Assembly: GCA_000955795.1 (NCBI GenBank)
Contig: JYOB01000007.1
Span: 124,001-188,000, forward strand
Length of the DNA: 64,000 nt
DNA from: Burkholderiaceae bacterium 26
GTDB lineage: Bacteria > Pseudomonadota > Gammaproteobacteria > Burkholderiales > Burkholderiaceae
Direction: 5' to 3'
The notes under the pieces are model-generated. The model was given only the letters and a program-made list of their open reading frames with translations, was not told the DNA's origin and did no database searches. Positions 27,083-35,076 of the stretch are shown here, in pieces. The position numbers were made by a program, and so were the translations under genes. The first letter of the stretch is position 1. Every line of letters begins with the position of its first letter.

Positions 27083-27429
27083 TACGCAATCGCGCCGTCG
27101 GTGTACGGATCGCGTGCGCCAGTCTTTGCACCATCGGTGTAGGGGTCACGGGCGCCGACGCGAGCCTCGAGCACCGTTTGTGCTGCACCGTCCGTGTACG
27201 CATCGCGGGCGCCGGTTTTGCCGCCATCGGTGTAGGGGTCACGCGTACCGGACTTGGCGCCATCGGTGTACGGGTCACGCGCGCCGGCCTTGGCCAGCGG
27301 CGCGGCCATCGACTTGATCTGCGGAGCGCAGCAGGCACCCTGATTGTCTTGCGCGGCCCCGGCCGTGCCGGTTGCCAGCATTGCGGCCAGTGCAGCCAGG
27401 GGAAGCACACGTTGGAATCGGATCGACAT
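27082..27429 (-). CDS. Small exported protein with five DPYTDGA repeats, first gene of the czcCBA-type operon
   Basis: 115 aa from the ATG at 27429 with AAGGAG upstream. A signal peptide (LPLAALAAMLATGTAGAA) is followed by a Cys pair (GACCAPQ) and then five copies of a 12-residue unit G-A/T-R-D-P/A-Y-T-D-G-A/G; a seven-residue insert separates copies 3 and 4. I do not recognise a characterised family. The regular Asp/Tyr/Thr spacing and Cys pair, and the coupling to a metal exporter, make periplasmic metal binding an attractive but untested guess. A paralogue with the same repeat core lies at 57713-58180. Confidence 0.85.
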   Translation of the reverse strand: MSIRFQRVLPLAALAAMLATGTAGAAQDNQGACCAPQIKSMAAPLAKAGARDPYTDGAKSGTRDPYTDGGKTGARDAYTDGAAQTVLEARVGARDPYTDGAKTGARDPYTDGAIA

Positions 27430-27527
27430 GAGAATCTCCTTCAAAAGGCCTGACATCAGCAAACAGGAAGGGGGGCGATGTCAGTGGGGCCAGTCTAGGG
27501 AGCGGTGCACCACGCGGGCATGACTCG

Positions 27528-27549
27528 AAGATGACAAACTTGTCATCTT
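27528..27549. promoter_or_regulatory. CusR/CopR-type operator between efflux operon and two-component genes
   Basis: A perfect 10-bp inverted repeat, AAGATGACAA-N2-TTGTCATCTT, in the divergent promoter region. From memory it fits the published E. coli CusR box (AAAATGACAA-N2-TTGTCATTTT) at all but one position per arm. It sits 98 bp upstream of the repeat-protein/efflux operon and 73 bp upstream of the response regulator, so the regulator at 27623 probably binds here and drives both transcripts. Confidence 0.88.
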
Positions 27550-27622
27550 TGTGCCGCCGCCGGGGGTTTTGGCATATCGTGGCGGCACTGGCGGATGCAT
27601 CAAGCGCGCGCCATTTTTCATC

Positions 27623-28297
27623 ATGCGACTGCTGATTGTTGAAGACGAGCCCAAGGCGGGCGACTACCTGCTCAAGGGACTGACGGAATCCGGCTTTGTG
27701 GCCGACCTCGCCCGCACGGGCCCTGATGGTCTCTTCCAGGCCATGGAGCATGACTACGACCTGATCGTGCTCGACATCATGCTGCCCGGCATGGACGGTT
27801 GGCAGGTGCTGCAGGAACTGCGCCGCCGCAAGAGCACGCCGGTGCTGTGCTTGACCGCACGCGACGAACTGGCCGACCGCCTGAAAGGCCTGGAGCTGGG
27901 CGCGGACGATTACCTCGTCAAACCCTTCGCCTTTGCCGAGCTGGTAGCGCGTGTGCGCACCATCCTACGGCGCGGCCCGCTGCGCGAAAGCGAGATCCTC
28001 GAAATTGCCGACCTGACGATCGACACGATCAAACGCCGCGTGACACGCGCAGGACAACGCATTGACCTGACCGCCAAGGAATACGCGCTGCTGCATCTGC
28101 TGGCACGCCGCACGGGGGAGGTGCTGTCGCGATCGCTGATCGCCTCGCAGGTGTGGGATGTGAATTTCGACAGCAACACCAACGTGGTGGATGTGTCGAT
28201 CCGGCGGCTGCGTGCCAAGGTGGACGACCCGTTCGAGCACAAGCTGATCCACACGTTGCGCGGGATGGGCTACGTGCTGGACGCGGTGGATCGCTGA
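27623..28297 (+). CDS. Heavy-metal response regulator, OmpR family (CusR/CzcR/IrlR type)
   Basis: 224 aa from the ATG at 27623 ([16 protein letters not shown], the usual start of this subfamily). Receiver domain with phospho-acceptor Asp51 (IVLDIMLPG) and Lys in the VKPFAF motif. The C-terminal winged helix has the recognition region [15 protein letters not shown]. Its stop overlaps the kinase start (TGATG at 28295-28299). The neighbouring CusR-like box and divergent czcCBA-type operon identify its probable targets. Whether the signal is Cu, Zn, Cd or Co cannot be decided from sequence. Confidence 0.93.
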   Translation: MRLLIVEDEPKAGDYLLKGLTESGFVADLARTGPDGLFQAMEHDYDLIVLDIMLPGMDGWQVLQELRRRKSTPVLCLTARDELADRLKGLELGADDYLVKPFAFAELVARVRTILRRGPLRESEILEIADLTIDTIKRRVTRAGQRIDLTAKEYALLHLLARRTGEVLSRSLIASQVWDVNFDSNTNVVDVSIRRLRAKVDDPFEHKLIHTLRGMGYVLDAVDR

Positions 28298-29715
28298 TGA
28301 GGCCGCTGATGCGCTGGCCTGCATCGCTTGCCGGCAGGCTTGTGCTGGCGTTTGTGGTGGTGGCATCCGTCACGCTCACGGCGGCCGGCACGTATCTGTA
28401 CTTCGCGCTCAACGCGCAACTGCGCGTGGCTGACGATGCAATGCTGCTCGGCAAGATCACGCAGCTTCGCCATTTGGCCAGTGAGGCGCTCAACGCCGAC
28501 GATCTGGCGCGCACCGCGCACCGCTATACCGATGTGGTGTCGGGCCACGATGGGCTGATCCTGCGCATTGCTACGCCCGAAGGCCGCACGCTCGTTGAGG
28601 TGAACCCCGAGGGCGAACAGGTGACGATGCCGCCGGTGGTTGCGGCTGCGGTGCCGCCGTCAGAGTCTTCCGTACAGACTTGGACGTCGATGGCGGGCAT
28701 GGCCTCGCGCGCCGTGGCCGCGGAAGCATGGCTGGGGCAGAACACCGCAAAAGTCATCGTGCTGGTGGCGCAGGATGGCGACAGCCGTGCAGCATTGCTG
28801 ACCAAATACCAGCGCCACATCGTGTTTGCCGTGATTGGCGGCGTGGCTGCCGTGGCGCTGCTGAGCCTGCTGCTCGTGCGGGGCACGCTGCGCGGGTTGG
28901 CGCGCATCGGCAGTCAGGCAGCGGCCGTGGTGCCGAGCCAGCTCGACACGCGTCTCACGCTGCAGGGGGCGCCGCGCGAGTTGGCGGACTTGCTGGCATC
29001 GCTCAACGCCATGCTCACGCGCCTGCAGGATGGTTTTGCACGGCTCTCGCAGTTCTCGGCAGACCTGGCGCATGACTTCCGCACACCGCTGGCCAATCTG
29101 GTGGGCCAAACTGAAGTGACGCTCGCCCACCCGCGCACGGTCGAGGAATACCGCAGCGTGCTCGAATCCAACCTGGAGGAATACGCGCGCCTGTCGCACA
29201 TGATCGAAGACATGCTGTTCCTGGCACGCGCGGACCACGCACGCGTGGCGCTGGCCATCGCGCCGCTGGATGCACGGCACGAGGTGCAGGTGCTGGTCGA
29301 CTACTTCGAGGCGGTAGCTGCTGACCGGAACATCACAATCGACGTGCGCGGCGATGCGCAACTGCGCGCGGATGCGACGTTGCTGCGCCGGGCGATCAAC
29401 AACCTGCTCGACAACGCCCTGCGTCACACACCCGCCGGAGCGCGCATCGACGTAGCGATCGAGTTGATGCCGCAGGGCATCGCAATTACCGTGGGCAACC
29501 CCGGGGCAGGCATTCCGGCCACCGCCCTGCCGCTGCTGTTCGAGCGGTTCTATCGGGGCGACCCCTCACGAGCGCAATCTGGTGCGCAGTCAAGCCAGTC
29601 CACTGGGTTGGGACTGGCTATCGTCAAAACCATCATGGACCTGCACGGCGGTAGCGTGCAGGCCAGCAGCCCGCCGGGTGGGCGGACCGAGTTCCGGCTC
29701 GTGTTTCCGGCTTGA
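28297..29715 (+). CDS. Heavy-metal sensor histidine kinase (CusS/CzcS type)
   Basis: 472 aa; start ATG overlaps the regulator stop. TM1 (residues ~8-35), a periplasmic sensor of about 130 residues, TM2 (~170-190), HAMP, then HisKA with the phospho-accepting His259 in ADLAHDFRTPLANL. The ATPase domain has the N-box (NNLLDNALRH, Asn near 368) and a G-box (STGLGLAIVKTI). Family members sense periplasmic metal and phosphorylate the partner regulator. Convergent with the DUF2917 gene 8 bp away. Confidence 0.93.
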   Translation: MRPLMRWPASLAGRLVLAFVVVASVTLTAAGTYLYFALNAQLRVADDAMLLGKITQLRHLASEALNADDLARTAHRYTDVVSGHDGLILRIATPEGRTLVEVNPEGEQVTMPPVVAAAVPPSESSVQTWTSMAGMASRAVAAEAWLGQNTAKVIVLVAQDGDSRAALLTKYQRHIVFAVIGGVAAVALLSLLLVRGTLRGLARIGSQAAAVVPSQLDTRLTLQGAPRELADLLASLNAMLTRLQDGFARLSQFSADLAHDFRTPLANLVGQTEVTLAHPRTVEEYRSVLESNLEEYARLSHMIEDMLFLARADHARVALAIAPLDARHEVQVLVDYFEAVAADRNITIDVRGDAQLRADATLLRRAINNLLDNALRHTPAGARIDVAIELMPQGIAITVGNPGAGIPATALPLLFERFYRGDPSRAQSGAQSSQSTGLGLAIVKTIMDLHGGSVQASSPPGGRTEFRLVFPA

Positions 29716-29723
29716 CGCGAGGC

Positions 29724-30086
29724 TTAGGTGCCAATCCGCTGTGCCGACGGCGTACGCGCAGCATCTTGCCCGTCGTCGCGCAGAATCTGCCGATACGCAG
29801 CCACCACCAGCAAACCGATGAAGCGCAGCAGGCGGCGCGGGGCGTTGATGTCTTCGGTCACGGCAAAGCGCGCCGGCGTGCCGTCAACCGGTTCACCGGA
29901 AAGCCAGAAGCGCACGCCCGCCGGTACATCGATCGACTGGCCTGGCTTGAGCCAGATGTCCTGCCGCTGATGCTCTTGCGTGACCCACAACAGCCCGGCT
30001 TGTGCGGCGATGGTTTGGGCCCGTGCCGACCGCCAGCTCACCGGCACGCCTGGCCGGTCCAGTTCGAAGATTCTGATTTCACGCAT
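29724..30086 (-). CDS. DUF2917 small protein
   Basis: 120 aa from the ATG at 30086. A beta-rich cupin-like core (AGLLWVTQEHQRQDIWLKPGQSIDVPAG) is typical of DUF2917, a family frequent in Burkholderiaceae with no established function. A helix follows (RLLRFIGLLVVAAYRQIL). It is divergent from the tauD-like gene, and the shared 253-bp spacer contains the GAACAGT operator cluster, so both may be under the MocR regulator at 33116. Confidence 0.82.
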   Translation of the reverse strand: MREIRIFELDRPGVPVSWRSARAQTIAAQAGLLWVTQEHQRQDIWLKPGQSIDVPAGVRFWLSGEPVDGTPARFAVTEDINAPRRLLRFIGLLVVAAYRQILRDDGQDAARTPSAQRIGT

Positions 30087-30181
30087 GATTGAGACTCCTG
30101 TGCCGGGGTTCGTGGTGGATTTTTATGGGGACTGCGGATCGGCACGGTTCCATCTTGCGCGGCAGCTCAAGCCGTTGACAT

Positions 30182-30234
30182 GAACAGTTGTGAACAGTTT
30201 GGCTGAACTGTTCAGCATCTTTCGCGAACAGTTC
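30182..30234. promoter_or_regulatory. GAACAGT operator cluster upstream of tauD-like gene
   Basis: GAACAGTT at 30182-30189 and again at 30192-30199 (10-bp pitch), an inverted GAACTGTTC at 30205-30213, and a further GAACAGTTC at 30226-30234. The first three elements have the same order and spacing as a cluster upstream of mocR (33057-33088), which argues for one regulator binding both. Confidence 0.8.
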
Positions 30235-30339
30235 AGTGCAGTGACGGACAGAACTGCATTTGGATATGTCAAACCGTTCGTTTTCCGTTGGGCGCCGGCT
30301 GGCTAGCATGGTCCATCGCCCATTCCTGACGGAGCTGCC

Positions 30340-31297
30340 ATGCCACACGACCACAACGCCGCCATCGACACCACGTTTGGCACCCTGCGCGTACGCCGGG
30401 TGGCCGGCCACATCGGCGGGGGAGGTGCTCGATCTCAAGCTCGGCGCGGATCTGACGGAAGACGCGTTTGCGAGCCTGTATGCCGCGCTGCTCAAATACA
30501 AGGTGTTGTTCTTTCGCGACCAGCAGCATCTGGACGACGACCGGCATCAGGCCTTTGGCAAGCGCTTCGGCCGCATCGTCGCCCACCCGACCGTGCCGGC
30601 ACCCACCGGCACACAACTATTTGAACTCGACGCATCAAAAGGCGGTGGCCGTGCCGATTCCTGGCACACCGACGTGACGTTTCTCGATGCGTTTCCGAAG
30701 GTGTCGATCCTGCGCGCGGTGACGATTCCCGCTTACGGCGGCGACACCGTCTGGGCCAACACGGCCCGCGCCTACGAGCAATTGCCCGACCCGCTCAAGC
30801 AGCTTGCCGAGCAACTCTGGGCCGTGCACACCAACGATTACGACTACGGCGCCGAACGCACGCAGATCGACGGCGCACGCCTGCGCCATCACCGCGAGGT
30901 GTTTACCGCCTCGGTATATGAAGCCTCGCACCCGGTGGTGCACGTGCACCCCGAGACCAGCGAACGCGCCCTGCTGCTGGGGCATTTCGTCAAGCGCTTC
31001 ACCGGCTTGGCGGGCAGCGAATCGACGCGGCTGTTCGAACTGCTGCAGAACCGCGTGACGCGGCTGGACCACACCGTGCGCTGGCAATGGCGCCAGCACG
31101 ACGTCGCCATCTGGGACAACCGCGCCACGCAGCACTACGCCATCAACGATTACGGCAACCAGCCGCGCTTGGTACGTCGCGTGACCGTGCACGGCGACAC
31201 AGCCATCTCAGTAGACGGCAGCCGCAGCACGCAACTGCGCCGCCCCGAAGCCACCAACGACGCGCACATCGACACGCTGGTGGCGGCCTCGCACTGA
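30340..31297 (+). pseudogene. tauD: TauD/TfdA-type 2-oxoglutarate dioxygenase gene with a one-base frameshift
   Basis: The natural start is the ATG at 30340 (GGAG six bases upstream). It gives a normal TauD N-terminus up to HIGG, then the frame breaks: the rest, beginning EVLDLKLGADL, is in another frame to the stop at 31297. Removing one G from the five-G run at 30418-30422 restores one ORF of about 318 residues. The catalytic part is intact: the HxD of WHTDVTF, the distal His in ATQHYAINDY and the Arg in LVRRVTVHGD. Members hydroxylate taurine or other sulfonates and related substrates. The downstream frame is also open back to an ATG at 30260, which would give a foreign N-terminus. Real mutation or consensus error cannot be separated here. 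Confidence 0.8.
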
Positions 31298-31299
31298 GA

Positions 31300-32814
31300 T
31301 CAGGCCCCGGCCGCCTGCTGCACCAACCGGTGGTAGAACCGGATCAGCTCCACCAGATTGGCCTCGGTGATCCGCTCGTTGGTGCCGTGAAAGCGCGGCA
31401 AGTCTTCCGGCTTGGCGCGCACCGGCGAGAACCGATACACATGGTCGGCAATCTCGATCATGTGACGCGAATCCGTCGCACCGATCATCAGCCCGGGCGC
31501 CACGACCGTACCCGGGAACAGTTCGCGCACCGTCTTGTTGATCAACTGATACGACGCCGATTGCGTGGGCGACACCGGCGAGGCCTCGCTCGAACCGGGC
31601 AGGCGGCTCAGTTCGAACTTGCCGTTGGGCGCTGCCGCCTTGGCGGCATCTTCCACGTGCGCGGTGACGGATGCGATGGTGTCGCCGGGCAGCAGGCGAA
31701 AGTTGACCGTGGCCTCGGCGCGGCCGGGCAGCACGTTGTCCTTGTTGCCAGCCTGCACGATGGTCAGCGCGGTGGTGGTACGCAGCATGGCGTTGGAGCT
31801 GGCCGACGCTTCCAGCTGCTTCTGCACCAGCGGCCCGAACAGCCACAGGTTGGACAGCGCCACGCGGCTGAAACCCTGCATCTCAGGCGCCAGCGTTGCA
31901 AACATCTCCTGTGCAACACCGCGAATGCCGGCGGGCAATTGATCGTCATCCAGCCGCTTGAGCGTGGCGCTCATCATGGCGATGGCGCTCTGCCCGTGCG
32001 GCGGCGGCATCGACGAATGCCCCGGCGTGGCCCCGACCTTGAGCTGCACGGAGAGAAAGCCCTTCTCTGCCACGCCGATCAGCGCCGCAGGTTTGGTGAG
32101 CCCCGGCAGCACGCCTTCGGTAATCAGCAGGCCTTCGTCAATCACGAAGTCGAGACGCTCGCCGCGCGATTTGAGCAGCGCGGCGATCTGCTTGGCGCCG
32201 CGCTCACCGCCCACTTCCTCATCGGCGCCAAAGGCCAGGTGGATGGTGCGGCGTGGCTTGAAGCCGCTGGCGGCCAGCAGCTCGATGGCCTCCATCTGCG
32301 AGATCAGGTTGCCCTTGTCGTCCCACGCGCCACGGCCCCAGACCATGCCGTCTTTCACCACGCCGTCGAAGGGCGGCTGGGTCCAGTCGCCTTCGGTGCC
32401 GGGGGCGATGGGCACGACGTCCTGGTGCGCCATCAGCATGATGGGCTTTAGCGACGGGTCGGAGCCCTTCCAGGTGTAGAGCAACGCAAAGTCGCCCACT
32501 TGCTCACGCTGCAGCACGGCATGTGCCTTGGGATAGCGCACCTCAAGCATGGCGTGCAACTGGCGGAACTGGTCGGCGTTCAGTTGCGCATCGGTCGCGC
32601 TCGACACGGTGCGTGCGCGTACGGCTTCGGCCAGGTGCGCCGCAGCGGCTGGGCCATCTACTGCGACCGGCGTGACAGCGGGCACATCGAGCTGGCGCGA
32701 GCCGTGCCGCCACGTGTTGAACGCCACGTAAGCGGCCACCAACACCACAACCGCAATGACCAGGCGCAACAGCCGCCCGATGACGGCTCCACGGCGTTTG
32801 AACGACGTACGCAT
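31300..32814 (-). CDS. M20-family metallopeptidase, membrane-anchored (CPS1-like carboxypeptidase)
   Basis: 504 aa from the ATG at 32814 with GGAGAGGAG upstream. An N-terminal membrane anchor (RLLRLVIAVVVLVAAYVAF) is followed by the M20 di-zinc site: MAHQDVVP, GRGAWDDKGN, and the catalytic/ligand Glu pair in GADEEVGG. The dimerisation domain is inserted before the C-terminal ligand His (RHMIEIADHVYRF). It most resembles the carboxypeptidase-S branch acting on peptides or N-acyl amino acids. It ends 2 bp from the convergent tauD-like gene. Confidence 0.9.
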   Translation of the reverse strand: MRTSFKRRGAVIGRLLRLVIAVVVLVAAYVAFNTWRHGSRQLDVPAVTPVAVDGPAAAAHLAEAVRARTVSSATDAQLNADQFRQLHAMLEVRYPKAHAVLQREQVGDFALLYTWKGSDPSLKPIMLMAHQDVVPIAPGTEGDWTQPPFDGVVKDGMVWGRGAWDDKGNLISQMEAIELLAASGFKPRRTIHLAFGADEEVGGERGAKQIAALLKSRGERLDFVIDEGLLITEGVLPGLTKPAALIGVAEKGFLSVQLKVGATPGHSSMPPPHGQSAIAMMSATLKRLDDDQLPAGIRGVAQEMFATLAPEMQGFSRVALSNLWLFGPLVQKQLEASASSNAMLRTTTALTIVQAGNKDNVLPGRAEATVNFRLLPGDTIASVTAHVEDAAKAAAPNGKFELSRLPGSSEASPVSPTQSASYQLINKTVRELFPGTVVAPGLMIGATDSRHMIEIADHVYRFSPVRAKPEDLPRFHGTNERITEANLVELIRFYHRLVQQAAGA

Positions 32815-33056
32815 TTGTCTCCTCTCCTTTGAAGGTGCATGGCCTTCGCCCGATTTTCATGCGCCGGGCGTAAGGCGCCAGTATCGCCGCAGTCGCTTGT
32901 ATTCGGTGGGCTTCCGAATGCGGCCTCAAAACGCGCGAAAGAAAGGGCGGGCTCCCCTTTTTACGGAGCCAGCCCGGCGCATCGTCCCGAGGAGAATGTG
33001 ACCCGCCGCGTGATAACCCGCACCATCGCGTTCCGGCGTGTTTGGCTACAATGCCT
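32815..33056. other. Intergenic region upstream of mocR and the M20 gene, with a strong hairpin
   Basis: No gene seen. It holds an inverted repeat, GGGCGGGCTCC at 32945-32955 and GGAGCCAGCCC at 32965-32975 (10 of 11 pairs). On the minus strand this is followed by a T-rich TTTCTTTC. It lies between two divergent genes, so a terminator has no obvious parent transcript; it could belong to an antisense or leader RNA. Confidence 0.4.
33047..33052 (+). promoter_or_regulatory. Candidate -10 element of mocR
   Basis: TACAAT at 33047-33052 is a near-consensus -10. A start of transcription about seven bases further would fall on the first GAACAGT element, which suggests autorepression. No strong -35 is visible. 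Confidence 0.45.
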
Positions 33057-33088
33057 GAACAGTACTGAACAGTTGGCCGCATCTGTTC
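33057..33088. promoter_or_regulatory. GAACAGT operator cluster upstream of mocR
   Basis: GAACAGTA at 33057-33064 and GAACAGTT at 33067-33074 (10-bp pitch), then an inverted ATCTGTTC at 33081-33088. The distance from the second direct element to the end of the inverted one is the same as in the cluster upstream of the tauD-like gene. Confidence 0.8.
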
Positions 33089-33115
33089 ATAAGCTTCCAG
33101 ACCAGCCTCCACGCC

Positions 33116-34534
33116 ATGAAACTCCTCATTGATGCCACCACCCGCGTGCCGATTGCCGACCAGATCGTGGCCGGCGTGCAGGCGTGGATCCGAGACAACG
33201 ACGTGCGGCCCGGGGCCAAGCTGCCGTCGATCCGGCAACTGGCTGCCGATTACGGCATCAGCCGCTTCCCCGTGATCGAGGCGTACGACCGATTGGTCTC
33301 GCTGGGCCTGCTGGATTCGCGCCACGGCTCCGGCTTCTATGTGGCCGAGAGCAACCTGACCGGGCGCGACGGGCGCGGCTGGTCAGACCCGCGCCGGGCA
33401 GAGGCCGAGTCCAAACACATCTTCGAGCAGTTCAGTTACCCCGATGGCATGCTCAAGCTCGGCGGCGGCTTCGTGCCGGCCGACTGGCGCGATGTCGACG
33501 GCCTGACGCAGGCCATCCGCCAGGTCTCTCGCACCGACACACACGCGGTGATCGACTACTCCTCGCCACTTGGCAACATGGCGCTGCGCCATCAGGTCAT
33601 GATGCGGGCACGCCAGCTTGGCATCCAGGCGGAACTGCCCAATGTGTTGATCACCGCCGGCACGAGCCAGGCGATCGACCTTGTGATGCGGCACCTGCTC
33701 AAACCCGGCGACACGGTGTTTGTGGAAGACCCGGGCTACTACACCGTGTTCGGCCTACTGCGTTTGCATGGTGTGAAGCTGGTCGGCATTCCGCGCCGGA
33801 GCGACGGGCCCGACGTGGAAGTCACGGAAGCGATGCTGCGCGAACACCGGCCCAAGCTGTTCTTCATCAATAGCGTGCTGCAGAACCCGACCGGCTCGGT
33901 CGTGTCGCCGCCGGTCGCGTTTCGGCTGCTTGAGCTGGCGCGGCGCCACGGTTTCACGTTTCTGGAAGACGACATCTTTGCCGACCTGCAGGCCGATCCG
34001 ACCGCGCGGCTGGCAACGCTGGACCAGCTCGACCAAGTGATCTACGTGGGCGGGTTTTCCAAGACGGTGTCGGCGTCGCTGCCGGTGGGCTACCTGATTG
34101 CCAAGCGCGAGCTGGTGCATGACCTGACCAACGTGAAGATGCTCACCAGCGTGGGCGGCTCGCGCTTTGCCGAGGCCGTGGTGAGCACGTTGCTTGAGCG
34201 CGGCGCCTATCGCAAATATGTGGAGCGGCTGCGCCAGCGCGCGGGTGACTCCGTCATCGCGTCGCTCGACGTGCTGGCCGATGCCGGCTGGGAAGTGTTT
34301 CACCATCCGTCGGGTGGCAACTTCCTGTGGGCGCGGGTGCCGCATGTGGAGGATTCGCGCGATCTGGCGGCCACCGCAGAGAAGCACGGCGTGACGTTGG
34401 CGCCCGGGCATTACTTCCGCCCGAACCTGGAGGTATCGCCGTGGGTGCGCATCAATAGCGCGTATGCAACGGAACCGCGTGCGGTGGCGTTCCTGCAGGA
34501 GGCAGGCAAACGGGCCACCCGCAAGCGCGCATAG
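33116..34534 (+). CDS. MocR-type regulator: GntR winged helix fused to PLP aminotransferase fold
   Basis: 472 aa. The N-terminal GntR DNA-binding domain (residues ~1-75) has GAKLPSIRQLAADYGISRFPVIEAYDRL. The rest is a fold-type I aminotransferase domain; the PLP lysine is Lys316 in GGFSKTVSASLP, with LFFINSVLQNPTG and LEDDIFADL before it. MocR proteins sense PLP adducts of amines or amino acids. TauR, a taurine-responsive member, controls taurine genes in other proteobacteria. The shared operator upstream of this gene and of a tauD-like gene supports a TauR-like role, but the effector is unproven. Confidence 0.92.
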   Translation: MKLLIDATTRVPIADQIVAGVQAWIRDNDVRPGAKLPSIRQLAADYGISRFPVIEAYDRLVSLGLLDSRHGSGFYVAESNLTGRDGRGWSDPRRAEAESKHIFEQFSYPDGMLKLGGGFVPADWRDVDGLTQAIRQVSRTDTHAVIDYSSPLGNMALRHQVMMRARQLGIQAELPNVLITAGTSQAIDLVMRHLLKPGDTVFVEDPGYYTVFGLLRLHGVKLVGIPRRSDGPDVEVTEAMLREHRPKLFFINSVLQNPTGSVVSPPVAFRLLELARRHGFTFLEDDIFADLQADPTARLATLDQLDQVIYVGGFSKTVSASLPVGYLIAKRELVHDLTNVKMLTSVGGSRFAEAVVSTLLERGAYRKYVERLRQRAGDSVIASLDVLADAGWEVFHHPSGGNFLWARVPHVEDSRDLAATAEKHGVTLAPGHYFRPNLEVSPWVRINSAYATEPRAVAFLQEAGKRATRKRA

Positions 34535-34595
34535 ACGCTGCGCTGGCATGACGGTTGCGGCAGGCTTGCCATCTGCTCTCACTCAGGAGCCCGTT

Positions 34596-35033
34596 ATGCC
34601 CTCCGACAAGTTCCGTTCTGCCCGCCCGCCGCTGCAAGAAGCCGGCAAGGCAGGCAGCACCTATGTTCAAGGCCCCAGCCCAGCCGACCCCGTGCAGCAG
34701 GCATCACAGCGCATCCGCTCTGTGGATGCCGCCGGCACCGAAGCCTCCGGCAGCACCATCGACGCCGACGGCAAAAGCCAGGAGGCGGTCAAAGACTCAT
34801 CGCCGTGGCAAGACAACGTCATCTACTCCAACGCGTCGCTGGCCAACACCAGGCCCGAGCCTGATCCGGAAGCGCCGATTGCCGGCATCGACAGCCGCCG
34901 CAGCCACGGACAGCCAACGGTAGCGCCCGACAGCGGACACAAGCTCGTGCACCGCGGAGTGGTTGACGAGACCGTGCGCAACGGCACGCGCGCGGCGCAG
35001 CGATTTTCTTTGGAAGACGACGAGCAACCTTAG
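34596..35033 (+). CDS. Hypothetical hydrophilic, probably disordered protein
   Basis: 145 aa from the ATG at 34596 with CAGGAG upstream. No signal peptide, membrane segment or Cys. It is rich in Ser, Ala, Pro, Asp and Glu, with segments such as TYVQGPSPADPVQQASQRIR and SPWQDNVIYSNASLANTRPE. I do not recognise a family; composition suggests an intrinsically disordered, possibly stress-related protein. It stands 61 bp after mocR in the same direction. Confidence 0.65.
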   Translation: MPSDKFRSARPPLQEAGKAGSTYVQGPSPADPVQQASQRIRSVDAAGTEASGSTIDADGKSQEAVKDSSPWQDNVIYSNASLANTRPEPDPEAPIAGIDSRRSHGQPTVAPDSGHKLVHRGVVDETVRNGTRAAQRFSLEDDEQP

Positions 35034-35076
35034 CCTGGTGCGCTGCCCCCCTCTGTCACGGCACCCGTTACCCCGC

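Noticed and set aside
31087-32451. 454-codon + strand ORF
   Set aside because: Overlaps the end of the tauD-like gene and the whole M20 gene in antisense; no recognisable protein.
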